Positions 1 through 6,914 are shown, counted from the first letter of the stretch. The stretch: 9,310 nt of DNA from Alphaproteobacteria bacterium (GCA_005888525.1 VBAB01000134.1:1-9310), one strand, 5' to 3'. Notes: generated by a model not told the origin, from the sequence alone. Numbers and translations: made by a program.

Positions 1-2
1 GA

Positions 3-116
3 TGCCGCCACGATTGGGGCGTTAACCCTGTCGAGGATGGGCCCGAAGCAGCGTGCGCGTGTCAAAAATACTTTCCGAACATCGCGCAGTTGATCACGGT
101 GCGTTGCGGCGAATAA
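3..116 (+). other. Open reading frame running in from the left edge, identity unknown
   Basis: One plus-strand frame stays open from the window edge to a TAA at 114-116 (37 codons visible). It would give a cysteine-rich tail ending KYFPNIAQLITVRCGE. It could be the C-terminus of a gene that starts left of the window and converges on fadI. Against this, about a third of its codons end in A or T, unlike the strongly GC-ending codons of the neighbouring genes, and I recognise no family. A second frame is also open here, up to the TGA at 91-93. The region may simply be non-coding spacer; no convincing terminator for fadI is visible in 1-137 either. Confidence 0.15.
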
Positions 117-137
117 CCCCGCGCTCGGTCCATGCGC

Positions 138-1442
138 TCAAGCCGCCATGCGCATCTCGGCGGCCTTGCGGCCCTCCATGATCGCGGCCACGCCCATGCC
201 GCCCGCCGTGCACACGGAGATCAGCCCGCGCCCGCCGTGCTCGGAGAGCAGTTTGGCGAGGTTGCCGATGATGCGCGCGCCGGTCGCCGCGAACGGATGG
301 CCAAAGGCGAGGCTCGAGCCCTTGACGTTGAGCTTGGCGCGATCGATGGAGCCGAGCGGAGAGTCGCGGCCCAGATATTTCTTGCAATAGACCGGGTCCT
401 CGAAGGCCTTCAGCGTCGCCAGCACCTGCGCGGCGAAAGCCTCGTGGATCTCGTAGAAGTCGAAGTCCTGCAGCTTGAGCTGGGCGCGCTCGAGCATGCG
501 CGACACCGCAATCGTCGGCGCCATCAGCAGCCCCTCGCCCTCGACGAAATTGTTGGCCGACGTCTGCGCGTAGGTGAGATAGGCCTGCACCGGCAGGGCG
601 CGCTTGGCCGCCCACTCCTCCGATGCCAGCAGCACGGCCGCGGCGCCATCGGTGAGCGGAGTGGAGTTGGCCGCAGTCAGGGTGCCGCGCTCGGACTTGT
701 CGAACGACGTCTTGAGCGTGGCGATCTTATCGAGGCTGATATCCTCGCGCAGGTTGTTGTCGCGAAACACACCGCCGAACGGCACGATCAGGTCGTCCAT
801 GTAGCCCGAGCGGTAGGCCTCCGCCGCCTTCCTGTGGCTCTCGTAGGCCAGTTGATCCTGCTCGGCTCTGCTGATCTTCCACTCCTGCGCCATCAGCTCG
901 GCGTGCTGACCCATGGACAGGCCCGTGCGCGGCTCGCTGACGCTGGGCGGCTGCGGCGCCAACTCGCCCGGCGAGAAGCCCTTGAAGGCGGCGAGCCTCT
1001 GCCCCATCGACTTGGCGTTCTGCGCCTCGACCAGCCGGTGCGCGAACTTCTCCTTGAAGACGATCGGCGCGTCCGAGGTGGTGTCGGAGCCCATGGCGAT
1101 GCCGCACTCGATCTCGCCGGTGGCGATCTTGGCCTGGATCATCGACGCCGCCTGCAGACTGGTCCCGCACGCCTGCTGGATAGTGATGCCGGGCGTGGTC
1201 GGCGCCAGCTTGGTGCTGAGCACCGCCTCGCGGGCCAGGTTCCAGTCCTTGGAGTGCGTGACGACGGCGCCGCCGATCGCCTCGTCGATGTGCACGCCCC
1301 TGAGGCTGTACTTGTCGACCAGCCCGGTCAGCACCGCGGTCAGCATCTCCAGGTTCGACTTGTCGGCATAGAGCGTGTTGGAGCGGCAGAACGGGATGCG
1401 CACGCCGCCGATCACCGCCACGCGCCGCAGGGTCTGGTCCAT
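138..1442 (-). CDS. fadI: 3-ketoacyl-CoA thiolase, FadI type (acetyl-CoA C-acyltransferase)
   Basis: This 434-residue protein is a thiolase that cleaves 3-ketoacyl-CoA with CoA to give acetyl-CoA and a shortened acyl-CoA, the last step of beta-oxidation. The nucleophilic cysteine is C92 in ACGTS. The other catalytic motifs follow in order: EIHEAFA (331-337), GHPFAATG with H382, and CTAGG with C411. Its length and motifs such as AANSTPLTDGAAAV match E. coli FadI (about 436 residues), the beta subunit of the trifunctional complex, better than short biosynthetic thiolases. An ATG further upstream (1511) is possible but would translate through a palindromic repeat. The ATG at 1440-1442 has GGAGA at 1448-1452, five bases away, and begins directly with the thiolase fold (RRVAVIGGVRIPF). 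It is last in the fadE-fadJ-fadI series, 113 bp after the fadJ stop. Confidence 0.95.
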   Translation of the reverse strand: MDQTLRRVAVIGGVRIPFCRSNTLYADKSNLEMLTAVLTGLVDKYSLRGVHIDEAIGGAVVTHSKDWNLAREAVLSTKLAPTTPGITIQQACGTSLQAASMIQAKIATGEIECGIAMGSDTTSDAPIVFKEKFAHRLVEAQNAKSMGQRLAAFKGFSPGELAPQPPSVSEPRTGLSMGQHAELMAQEWKISRAEQDQLAYESHRKAAEAYRSGYMDDLIVPFGGVFRDNNLREDISLDKIATLKTSFDKSERGTLTAANSTPLTDGAAAVLLASEEWAAKRALPVQAYLTYAQTSANNFVEGEGLLMAPTIAVSRMLERAQLKLQDFDFYEIHEAFAAQVLATLKAFEDPVYCKKYLGRDSPLGSIDRAKLNVKGSSLAFGHPFAATGARIIGNLAKLLSEHGGRGLISVCTAGGMGVAAIMEGRKAAEMRMAA

Positions 1443-1447
1443 CTGGG

Positions 1448-1452
1448 TCTCC
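1448..1452 (-). promoter_or_regulatory. Ribosome binding site that decides the fadI start
   Basis: On the minus strand GGAGA lies five bases before the ATG at 1440-1442. The longer frame from 1511 lacks this support and would encode the repeat as MVSDPEGLTPIS, so the shorter start is preferred. Confidence 0.7.
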
Positions 1453-1456
1453 GGAC

Positions 1457-1490
1457 TGATCGGTGTCAGACCCTCTGGGTCTGACACCAT
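1457..1490. repeat. REP-like palindrome, copy 1
   Basis: The core 1462-1488 is a perfect palindrome: 12-base arms GGTGTCAGACCC / GGGTCTGACACC around the 3-base centre TCT. It is flanked by TGATC on the left and AT on the right. The copy at 1521-1558 has the same sequence in the opposite orientation. It lies between fadJ and fadI and would fold into a strong hairpin in their shared transcript. The form resembles small palindromes mobilised by REP-associated (RAYT/Y1) transposases, but none is encoded in this window, so that link is inference. Confidence 0.85.
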
Positions 1491-1520
1491 TGCTCCAACC
1501 GCTATTTTCACCGTTGCGTC

Positions 1521-1558
1521 ATGGTGTCAGACCCAGAGGGTCTGACACCTACCGATCA
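1521..1558. repeat. REP-like palindrome, copy 2, inverted relative to copy 1
   Basis: The core 1523-1549 has the same 12-base arms with centre AGA, the reverse complement of the centre of copy 1. Including flanks, the copy is the reverse complement of 1457-1490 apart from a 4-base insertion near its right end (about 1550-1553). The TGA stop of fadJ (1556-1558) lies inside the repeat's outer flank. The two copies are 30 bp apart, so the transcript could form two local hairpins or one long stem closing a 30-base loop. Confidence 0.85.
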
Positions 1559-3562
1559 CTCCGCCGCCGTGCGCCGCAGCACTTCGACGTTCGACCTCTG
1601 CTCGTTGGCCGCGAAGTGCAGCGGGCCGCCGCGGAACGGCGCAAAGCCGGTGCCGAAGATCACGCCCGCGTCGACCAGGTCACCGCTCTCGACGATCTTC
1701 TCGTCGCGCACGCGCTGGGCTTCGCGGATCAGCGGATCGACCAGCTCGCGCCCCAGCCGCTCCAGCTCGAACTTGTCGTAGGGCGTCTCGGGCTCGGCCT
1801 TCTCGGGCTTGCCGTCCTTCCAGACGTAGAAGCCTTCGCCCGACTTCTTGCCGAGCTTGCCCGCCGCCACCATCTCGTCGAGCTTGGTCGGGCCGCCCGG
1901 ACCCAGGTTCAGGATCTTGCCGACGTGGGCGCACACGTCGAGCCCCACCGTGTCGGCGAGCTCGACCGGGCCCATGGGCATGCCGAACGTGCGCGCGGCC
2001 TCGTCGATCTTCTCCTTGGCCTCGCCCCGCTCCACGCGCTGCATGGCGGCCATCATGTAGGGCGCCAGCACGCGGTTGACGAGGAAGCCGGGGCTGCTCT
2101 TGACGATCAGCGGGAACTTGTCGATGGCGGCGACGAAGGCGCAGCCCTTGCCGACCTCCTCCTCGCGCGTCTGGGCGCCCCTGATCACCTCGACAAGCGG
2201 CAGCTGCGCCACGGGGTTGAAGAAGTGGATGCCGATCAACCGGCTCGGATCGGCAAGCGGGGCGGCAATCTCCTCGATCATGATGGAGGAGGTGTTGGTT
2301 GCGAGCACGGCGCCCGGCTTGAGCCGAGCCTCGATCGACTTGAACAGGTTCTGCTTGACCTCCAGTTTCTCGACGATCGCCTCGATGACGACGTCGGCCC
2401 GGCCGATATTGGCGCCCTTGGGGTCGGCGATCAGGCGCGCAAGCGCCGCGTCGCGCTGCGGCTTGGTCCTGAACTTGCGGTTGAACAGCTTTTTCTGCGC
2501 GGCGATGCCCTTGGCGATCTGCTCCGCGCTCACGTCCTGCAGCGACACCTCCATGCCGGAGGCGACGCACCAGCCGGCGATGTCGGCGCCCATCACGCCG
2601 GCGCCGATCACATGCACGCGCAGCGGCTTGAAGGCGAGGCCCTTGGGCGTCTGCGCCTTCATCATCTCGGACAACTTGAACACACGGCGCAGGTTCTTCG
2701 AGGTCTCGCCGACCATCAAAGGAGCAAACGCGCGCGTCTCGGCCACCTTCATGCCGTCGAGGTTGCCGGCATGGGTCTCGAATAGGTCGATCAGGCGGAA
2801 CGGCGAGGGGTAGTGCTCCTCGCGCACCTTCTTGGCCGTCTCGGAGCGGAACTTGCTCGCTAAGAGCCCGCGCGCCGGCCACATCCGTGTGAGCGCCCGC
2901 CAACCGCCCGCCGGCTTCGACTTGCGCTTGCGCTCGATCGCCTTGCGCGCCGCCCAGCGCAGGTTCAGCGGGCTCGGCACCAGCTCGTCGATGAGGCCCA
3001 TGCCGCGCGCGGCGGTGGCGCGTATGAACGAGCCCGTCAGCATCAGCGGCATGGCGGAGAACGCGCCTGCCTGCCGGATGGATCGCACCGTGCCGTTGAA
3101 GCCGGGAAACAGCCCCAGCTTCACTTCGGGGAAGCCGATGCGGGTGGCGTCGTCGCGCGTGGCGATGCGCCAATGGCACGCCAGGGCCAGCTCCAGGCCG
3201 CCACCGAGGCAGAAGCCGTGGATGCAGCACACCACCGGGATCGGCAGACGCTCGAGGCGATCGAGGTAGCCGTTGACCTGCGCGATGCTGTCGGCCACCT
3301 GGCGCTCGTCGGCGAGCTTCTCGAACTCGCGCACGTCGGCACCGACGATGAACCCCTTCTCCTTGCCTGACATGAAGACCAGCCCGCGGATCGATTTGTC
3401 GCGCGCGCCCTCGTCGACGCGCTCGATGATCATGGCCAGCTCTTCCAGCGGCCGCTGGCCCAGCGAGTTCTGGCTCTCGCCCTCCCGGTCGAACACCGCC
3501 CAGGCGATGCCCTGCATGTCGATCGAGAAACGCCAGTCCCGCAATGTGCTCACATCGATCAT
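1556..3562 (-). CDS. fadJ: Fatty-acid oxidation multifunctional enzyme: enoyl-CoA hydratase / 3-hydroxyacyl-CoA dehydrogenase
   Basis: This 668-residue protein carries out two successive beta-oxidation steps: hydration of 2-enoyl-CoA, then NAD-dependent oxidation of 3-hydroxyacyl-CoA. The N-terminal crotonase domain (about 1-200) has the oxyanion-hole segment GFIVGADVREF (70-80) and both expected glutamates: E124 in GGGLELALAC and E146 in GFPEVKLG. A linker leads to the Rossmann domain (from about 314), with GAGVMG at 320-325. H446 in HFFNPV is the catalytic histidine, and E458 and N496 (SSPGFLVNR) also fit the dehydrogenase site. The C-terminal dehydrogenase domain follows (PMGPVELADTVGLDV, 529-543). 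It is shorter than E. coli FadJ or FadB (about 714-729) but both domains are complete. GGAG at 3571-3574, eight bases before the ATG, supports the start. It pairs functionally with FadI downstream; the fadJ/fadB naming is by that context. Confidence 0.94.
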   Translation of the reverse strand: MIDVSTLRDWRFSIDMQGIAWAVFDREGESQNSLGQRPLEELAMIIERVDEGARDKSIRGLVFMSGKEKGFIVGADVREFEKLADERQVADSIAQVNGYLDRLERLPIPVVCCIHGFCLGGGLELALACHWRIATRDDATRIGFPEVKLGLFPGFNGTVRSIRQAGAFSAMPLMLTGSFIRATAARGMGLIDELVPSPLNLRWAARKAIERKRKSKPAGGWRALTRMWPARGLLASKFRSETAKKVREEHYPSPFRLIDLFETHAGNLDGMKVAETRAFAPLMVGETSKNLRRVFKLSEMMKAQTPKGLAFKPLRVHVIGAGVMGADIAGWCVASGMEVSLQDVSAEQIAKGIAAQKKLFNRKFRTKPQRDAALARLIADPKGANIGRADVVIEAIVEKLEVKQNLFKSIEARLKPGAVLATNTSSIMIEEIAAPLADPSRLIGIHFFNPVAQLPLVEVIRGAQTREEEVGKGCAFVAAIDKFPLIVKSSPGFLVNRVLAPYMMAAMQRVERGEAKEKIDEAARTFGMPMGPVELADTVGLDVCAHVGKILNLGPGGPTKLDEMVAAGKLGKKSGEGFYVWKDGKPEKAEPETPYDKFELERLGRELVDPLIREAQRVRDEKIVESGDLVDAGVIFGTGFAPFRGGPLHFAANEQRSNVEVLRRTAAE

Positions 3563-3590
3563 GGGTTTTACTCCGAAAGCCGAGAGCGAC

Positions 3591-3624
3591 CCTTCTCCCC
3601 TTGGGGAGAAGGTGCCCGAAGGGC
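3591..3624. repeat. Palindromic repeat, first hairpins of a composite intergenic element
   Basis: Perfect 10-base arms CCTTCTCCCC (3591-3600) and GGGGAGAAGG (3603-3612) surround TT. A small hairpin GCCC-GAA-GGGC (3614-3624) follows. This is a familiar intergenic repeat type in Hyphomicrobiales genomes (from general knowledge, not searched). It lies between fadE and fadJ. Confidence 0.75.
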
Positions 3625-3625
3625 G

Positions 3626-3667
3626 GATGAGGGGGCCTTCATGCGCACAAACAAGTTCCCCCTCACC
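3626..3667. repeat. Inverted repeat, second part of the composite intergenic element
   Basis: GATGAGGGGG (3626-3635) pairs with CCCCCTCACC (3658-3667) with one mismatch, closing a 22-base loop. It follows directly on the first hairpins. Confidence 0.6.
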
Positions 3668-3678
3668 AGTTCGGCCAA

Positions 3679-3744
3679 ATGAGTTACGGTCGCGCCATTG
3701 ATGGTGTGCTCGTAGCGCGCATAACGGACGCGCCCGTAACTCAT
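3679..3744. repeat. 18-bp inverted repeat with 30-bp loop between fadE and fadJ
   Basis: The left arm 3679-3696 (ATGAGTTACGGTCGCGCC) and right arm 3727-3744 are reverse complements apart from two mismatches. The arms differ in sequence from the CCTTCTCCCC-type hairpins on either side, so this may be an insert carried within the repeat, or an independent structure. Confidence 0.7.
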
Positions 3745-3754
3745 GGCCTCACGT

Positions 3755-3775
3755 CCTCTCCCCAGAGGGGAGAGG
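3755..3775. repeat. Palindromic repeat, right end of the composite intergenic element
   Basis: Perfect 9-base arms CCTCTCCCC (3755-3763) and GGGGAGAGG (3767-3775) surround AGA. It resembles the palindrome at 3591-3612 and closes the repeat cluster that fills most of the 261-bp gap between the fadE stop and the fadJ start. Confidence 0.75.
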
Positions 3776-3823
3776 GGCAGCACTGCGCAGACGTCTCGCC
3801 GGACTTTCACCATCGCACAATCG

Positions 3824-6331
3824 CTATTCTGCCGCGGCGCTCTGCATGGCCCGCGTGTTATGCCCGGCCGTCATGTAGTGCGGCTTCACCTCGGCCGGAT
3901 CGAAATGGTCGACGGCGATCACCCGCGCGGTGAGTTGCTCCACCTCGCGCAACAGCTGGGCCTCGCCGTCGCTGATGACGCCCTGCTTGGCCGCGTCCCC
4001 GATCCAGTCCGTGCCGTGCACGCGGTGCACCTGGCCGGCCCGCACCGCGCGGTCGAGCTTCTTCTCCGCGGCTTCGGCGGCCACCACCTTGGTGAGTGTC
4101 ACCTCCAGCAGGCCGATTGGATCGTTGACGTCATTCGTGACATAGATGAAGCGGGTGAGCCGGTCGCGGACCTCGCCGGGAGCCAGGACGAGCTCGACGA
4201 CCTTGTGGCCGAGCCAATCCGGCGCCGGCTTGTAGTGGGCACCGAATGGGAATACGACCGCTCGCATCAGCCAGCGCGCCGACGTGACGGGGAAGTTGTC
4301 GATGGTGCCGCGCAGCGCCTCCTGGAACTTGAAGAGACAATTCTGGGCCACGAGCGCCACGATGTGGCGGTCGTTGGCGGGCTTGCCGTCGTCCTCGTAG
4401 CGCTTGAGCACGCAGCACAGCAGATAGAGCTCGGAGAGCGCGTCGGCGAGGCGGCCCGTGAGCTTCTGCTTGGTCTTGAGCCCGCCGCCGAGGACGGCGA
4501 CTGTCAGGTCGGCGACGAAGGCGAAGTTGCGCGATGCCCGCCACAGCTGCCGGTACCATTCGGCCGTGCCGTAGGCCTTCTCCGGCACGTGCCCGAACAG
4601 CCCGAAGGTGACGTTGTGGAAGAAGGCTCCGAACGTGTTCGAGAGCGAGAAGGAGACGTGGTTGCAGAACGCCACCTCGAACAGCGCCAGCCCGCGCTCC
4701 TCGTCCGCGTCCTGGCAGGCCTGGATCTCCTGGTAGAGATAGGGGTGCGAGCGCAGCGCCCCTTGCGCGAACGTGATGAGCGAGCGCGTGAGGATGTTGG
4801 CACCCTCCACCGTGATGCCGACCGGCATCATCTGGTAGGCCGACTGCAGGTAGTTGGTCGGCCCGTCGCACACGGCGCGACCGCCGTGCAGGTCCATGGC
4901 GTCGTTCAGCGAGCGGCGCAGGCGCTCGGTCGACTGATATTTCATGATGGCCGAGATGACGGAAGGCCGCTCGCCGCGGCTCACCATGGAGGCGGTGACG
5001 CCGCGGGCCGCCTCGTTGACGTAGGCGACCTCCACCATGCGCGCCAAGGGCTCCTCCAGCCCCTCCATCTTGCCGATCGGCAGGTCGAACTGCTTGCGGA
5101 TGCGGGCGTAGGCGCTGGTATTGCGAAGCAGCGACTTGGCGCCGGCGGCCGATGAGGACGGCAGCGAGATGGACCGGCCCGCGGCCAGGCACTCCATCAG
5201 CATGCGCCAGCCCTGACCGGCCATCTTGTCGCCGCCGATCACCCAATCCATGGGGATGAAAACGTCCTTGCCCCAGTTGGGCCCGTTCGGGAACGCGGTG
5301 CCCGAGGGCAGATGCCGGCGGCCGATGTTGACGCCGGGATGCTTGGCCGGAACGAGGGCGACGGTGATGCCGATGTCCTCGCCGCGGCCCAGGATATTCT
5401 CCGGGTCGAACAGGCGGAAGGCGAGGCCCACCAGCGTCGCGTTCGGCCCCAGCGTGATGTAGCGCTTCTCCCAGGAGAGGCGGATGCCCACCACCTCCTT
5501 GCCCTCGTGCCGGCCGCGCGTGACGTAGCCCACGTCACGCATGGTGGCGGCGTCCGAGCCCGAGGTCGGCCCCGTCAGCGAGAAGCACGGTACCTCCAGC
5601 CCCTTGGCCAGGCGCGGCAGGTAGTAGTGCTTCTGCTCGGGCGTGCCGTACTTCTCGATCAGCTCGCCCGGCCCCAGCGAGTTCGGCACCATGACGATGG
5701 TGCACACGTCGGGTGAGCGCGAGGCGATCTTGCCCAGCACCAGCGACTGCGCCTGCGGGGAAAAGCCCAGACCCCCGTGCTCCTTGGAGATGAGCATGCC
5801 GAGGAAGCCGTGCTTCTTGACGAAGCTCCAGACCTCCTCGGGGATCTCTTTGTCCTGATGGCGGATCATCCAGTCGTTGACCATCCCGCACAGCTCATGC
5901 GTCGGCCCTTCCAGGAACGCCTTCTCCTCCTCCGTCAGCGTGATCGGCGGGACGGCGCGCAGCTTCTCCCAATTGGGCTGGCCCGAGAACAGCTCCGCAT
6001 CGAAGCCGATGGTTCCGGCGTTCAGGGCTTCCTGCTCCGTGGCCGACACCCGGGGGAGGATGCCCTTGATCTTGTGGAAGAGCGGCGTGATCAGCGCGAC
6101 GCGCCGCAACGGCGGGATAGAGAGGCCGGCGAGAACGACGACCGGCAACCAGGCGAGAATCCCCAGCAGGTTGAACGGCGGCTCGTGCCAATTGCCGTAG
6201 ACTAGTCCAGTCCGCCACACCAGGACCGCGAGCGCGGCGGCTGCAGCCCAGCCCCAGATCGGCGCCCGGCGCATGGCAAGCACGAAGATGCCGGCCACGC
6301 ATAGCAAGGTGTATACGACTATCGCCGTCAT
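3824..6331 (-). CDS. fadE: Membrane-anchored acyl-CoA dehydrogenase, FadE type
   Basis: This 835-residue protein catalyses the first, FAD-dependent step of beta-oxidation, acyl-CoA to trans-2-enoyl-CoA. Three hydrophobic segments at about 2-20, 24-46 and 53-72 should anchor it in the inner membrane. The acyl-CoA dehydrogenase core spans about 130-530, with LTGPTSGSDAA at 252-262 and the catalytic-base motif ITVEGANILTR, E509 being the likely base. A C-terminal FadE-specific domain (DUF1974 type) fills about 535-810, ending in VDHFDPAEV. Length and motifs follow E. coli FadE (814 residues) closely, including KMAGQGWRML and GKMEGLEEPLARM. A GTG at 6352 would add seven residues, but the ATG at 6329-6331 has GGGAGG seven bases upstream and is preferred. 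It is first in the fadE-fadJ-fadI series; its promoter region carries a 22-bp palindrome. Confidence 0.95.
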   Translation of the reverse strand: MTAIVVYTLLCVAGIFVLAMRRAPIWGWAAAAALAVLVWRTGLVYGNWHEPPFNLLGILAWLPVVVLAGLSIPPLRRVALITPLFHKIKGILPRVSATEQEALNAGTIGFDAELFSGQPNWEKLRAVPPITLTEEEKAFLEGPTHELCGMVNDWMIRHQDKEIPEEVWSFVKKHGFLGMLISKEHGGLGFSPQAQSLVLGKIASRSPDVCTIVMVPNSLGPGELIEKYGTPEQKHYYLPRLAKGLEVPCFSLTGPTSGSDAATMRDVGYVTRGRHEGKEVVGIRLSWEKRYITLGPNATLVGLAFRLFDPENILGRGEDIGITVALVPAKHPGVNIGRRHLPSGTAFPNGPNWGKDVFIPMDWVIGGDKMAGQGWRMLMECLAAGRSISLPSSSAAGAKSLLRNTSAYARIRKQFDLPIGKMEGLEEPLARMVEVAYVNEAARGVTASMVSRGERPSVISAIMKYQSTERLRRSLNDAMDLHGGRAVCDGPTNYLQSAYQMMPVGITVEGANILTRSLITFAQGALRSHPYLYQEIQACQDADEERGLALFEVAFCNHVSFSLSNTFGAFFHNVTFGLFGHVPEKAYGTAEWYRQLWRASRNFAFVADLTVAVLGGGLKTKQKLTGRLADALSELYLLCCVLKRYEDDGKPANDRHIVALVAQNCLFKFQEALRGTIDNFPVTSARWLMRAVVFPFGAHYKPAPDWLGHKVVELVLAPGEVRDRLTRFIYVTNDVNDPIGLLEVTLTKVVAAEAAEKKLDRAVRAGQVHRVHGTDWIGDAAKQGVISDGEAQLLREVEQLTARVIAVDHFDPAEVKPHYMTAGHNTRAMQSAAAE

Positions 6332-6338
6332 GATCCGG

Positions 6339-6344
6339 CCTCCC
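6339..6344 (-). promoter_or_regulatory. Ribosome binding site that decides the fadE start
   Basis: GGGAGG on the minus strand lies seven bases before the ATG at 6329-6331. It falls inside the extension that a GTG start at 6352 would add, which argues against that longer form. Confidence 0.75.
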
Positions 6345-6390
6345 GACGGCACCCAGCGCCGTCCGCTCGTCTAGAGAATTCGAGATCTCA

Positions 6391-6419
6391 GCAGTATCCA
6401 AAGTTGACGTTTACGTCAA
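6391..6419 (-). promoter_or_regulatory. Possible fadE promoter
   Basis: Reading the minus strand, TTGACG (6414-6419) is a good -35 element. A -10 could be GATACT (6393-6398, spacer 15) or TACTGC (6391-6396, spacer 17); neither is a strong match. The -35 is half of the palindrome at 6401-6422, so a bound protein would cover the promoter. The start codon is about 60 bases downstream. Confidence 0.4.
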
Positions 6420-6422
6420 CTT
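6401..6422. promoter_or_regulatory. 22-bp palindromic operator candidate upstream of fadE
   Basis: The arms AAGTTGACGT and ACGTCAACTT are perfect reverse complements around TT. It lies 70 bp upstream of the fadE start, between fadE and the divergent cytochrome gene, and overlaps the proposed -35. ACGT-containing palindromes of this kind are known for MerR-family LiuR-type regulators of acyl-CoA catabolism in proteobacteria; the match here is from memory and no regulator gene is in the window. An ordinary TetR-type operator is an alternative. Confidence 0.55.
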
Positions 6423-6424
6423 AA

Positions 6425-6458
6425 GGCCGCAACCGGGCGTCCTGATACCCGCGCGGCC
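6425..6458. repeat. Nested inverted repeat in the fadE/cytochrome intergenic region
   Basis: GGCCGC (6425-6430) pairs with GCGGCC (6453-6458), enclosing CGGG (6434-6437) and CCCG (6448-6451). It has no T-run, so it does not look like an intrinsic terminator. It may be an accidental GC-rich stem beside the operator candidate. Confidence 0.35.
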
Positions 6459-6484
6459 TGCCGGCTCCTTGATAGACGGGTGAT

Positions 6485-6572
6485 CGCTATTTTTCAGTAT
6501 AGCGGGTTTGGCGGTTGCGCGAAAAGGTTCGCGTTGCCTATTCAGCCCGGTGAATTTGCTATCCAAACCCGC
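6485..6572 (+). promoter_or_regulatory. Possible structured leader of the cytochrome c gene
   Basis: Three stems can form on the plus strand. CGCTAT (6485-6490) pairs with ATAGCG (6499-6504). GCGGGTTTGG (6502-6511) pairs perfectly with CCAAACCCGC (6563-6572). Inside the latter, CGCGAA (6518-6523) pairs with TTCGCG (6528-6533) over an AAGG loop. The first two stems share bases 6502-6504. The long stem ends two bases before AGGAG (6574-6578), so it could influence ribosome access. No convincing promoter is visible, so whether the whole region is transcribed is unknown. Confidence 0.35.
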
Positions 6573-6573
6573 C

Positions 6574-6578
6574 AGGAG
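6574..6578 (+). promoter_or_regulatory. Ribosome binding site that decides the cytochrome c start
   Basis: AGGAG overlaps or touches the ATG at 6579-6581 but is six bases from the in-frame ATG at 6585-6587. The second ATG is therefore the likely start and leads straight into a signal peptide. Confidence 0.75.
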
Positions 6579-6584
6579 ATGCAG

Positions 6585-6914
6585 ATGCGCGACTGCTTTG
6601 CTCCGCTTACGCTGGCCGTAGGCCTCGGCGCGCTTTGCGTGGCTGCCGCCGCCGACGACGATGCCAAGGCCAGGAGCTATGGCCGACACCTGGCGCAGGA
6701 GTGCACGGGTTGCCACCGCATCGACGGCGCCGACAACGGCATCCCCTCGATCATCGGCTGGGGCGCCGACCGCTTCACCAAGACGCTCGAGTTCTATCGC
6801 ACGGGCGAGCGCACCAACCCGGTCATGGTGTCCGTGGTCAAGTCCCTCGACGACACCCAAATCCGCGCGCTCGCCGCCTACTACGCCTCGCTGCCCAACC
6901 CGCAGAAGAAGTAG
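6585..6914 (+). CDS. fccA: Exported monoheme cytochrome c, probable FccA-like subunit of flavocytochrome c sulfide dehydrogenase
   Basis: This 109-residue protein has a Sec-type signal peptide: a hydrophobic stretch to about residue 22 ending CVAAAA before ADDD. The mature protein is about 87 residues. It has one heme c site, CTGCH (C40, C43, H44), and a likely distal methionine ligand M81 in TNPVMVSVV. The C-terminal helix ALAAYYASLP is typical of small class I cytochromes c. Its role would be to take electrons from the FccB flavin in the periplasm. The single heme fits the small Chlorobium-type FccA, whereas the Allochromatium subunit is diheme. The assignment to FccB rests on adjacency and size; a general sulfur-oxidation cytochrome (SoxE-like) is the alternative. 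It is convergent with fccB, 71 bp away. Confidence 0.75.
   Translation: MRDCFAPLTLAVGLGALCVAAAADDDAKARSYGRHLAQECTGCHRIDGADNGIPSIIGWGADRFTKTLEFYRTGERTNPVMVSVVKSLDDTQIRALAAYYASLPNPQKK

Noticed and set aside
3568..3813. Minus-strand 81-codon frame between fadE and fadJ
   Set aside because: It is a translation of the palindromic repeats (SPLGRG and SPQGEKG are typical of such false frames), with no family resemblance.
132..5155. Long plus-strand frames opposite fadI, fadJ and fadE (for example 132-1484, 1463-2785, 3743-5155)
   Set aside because: They mirror real genes with full catalytic motifs on the minus strand, have Arg/His/Leu/Gly-rich low-complexity translations, and are expected in GC-rich DNA.
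6370..6388. Three adjacent six-base palindromes TCTAGA, GAATTC and AGATCT that look like a cloning linker
   Set aside because: Three such sites close together are somewhat unusual but can occur by chance over several kilobases; no other vector-like sequence is present and the flanks read as natural intergenic DNA.
6411..6860. Minus-strand frame containing AGIRTPG, reminiscent of false frames opposite tRNA genes
   Set aside because: The DNA does not carry a GTTCGAATC-type T-arm or a cloverleaf, and most of the frame lies opposite the cytochrome c gene.
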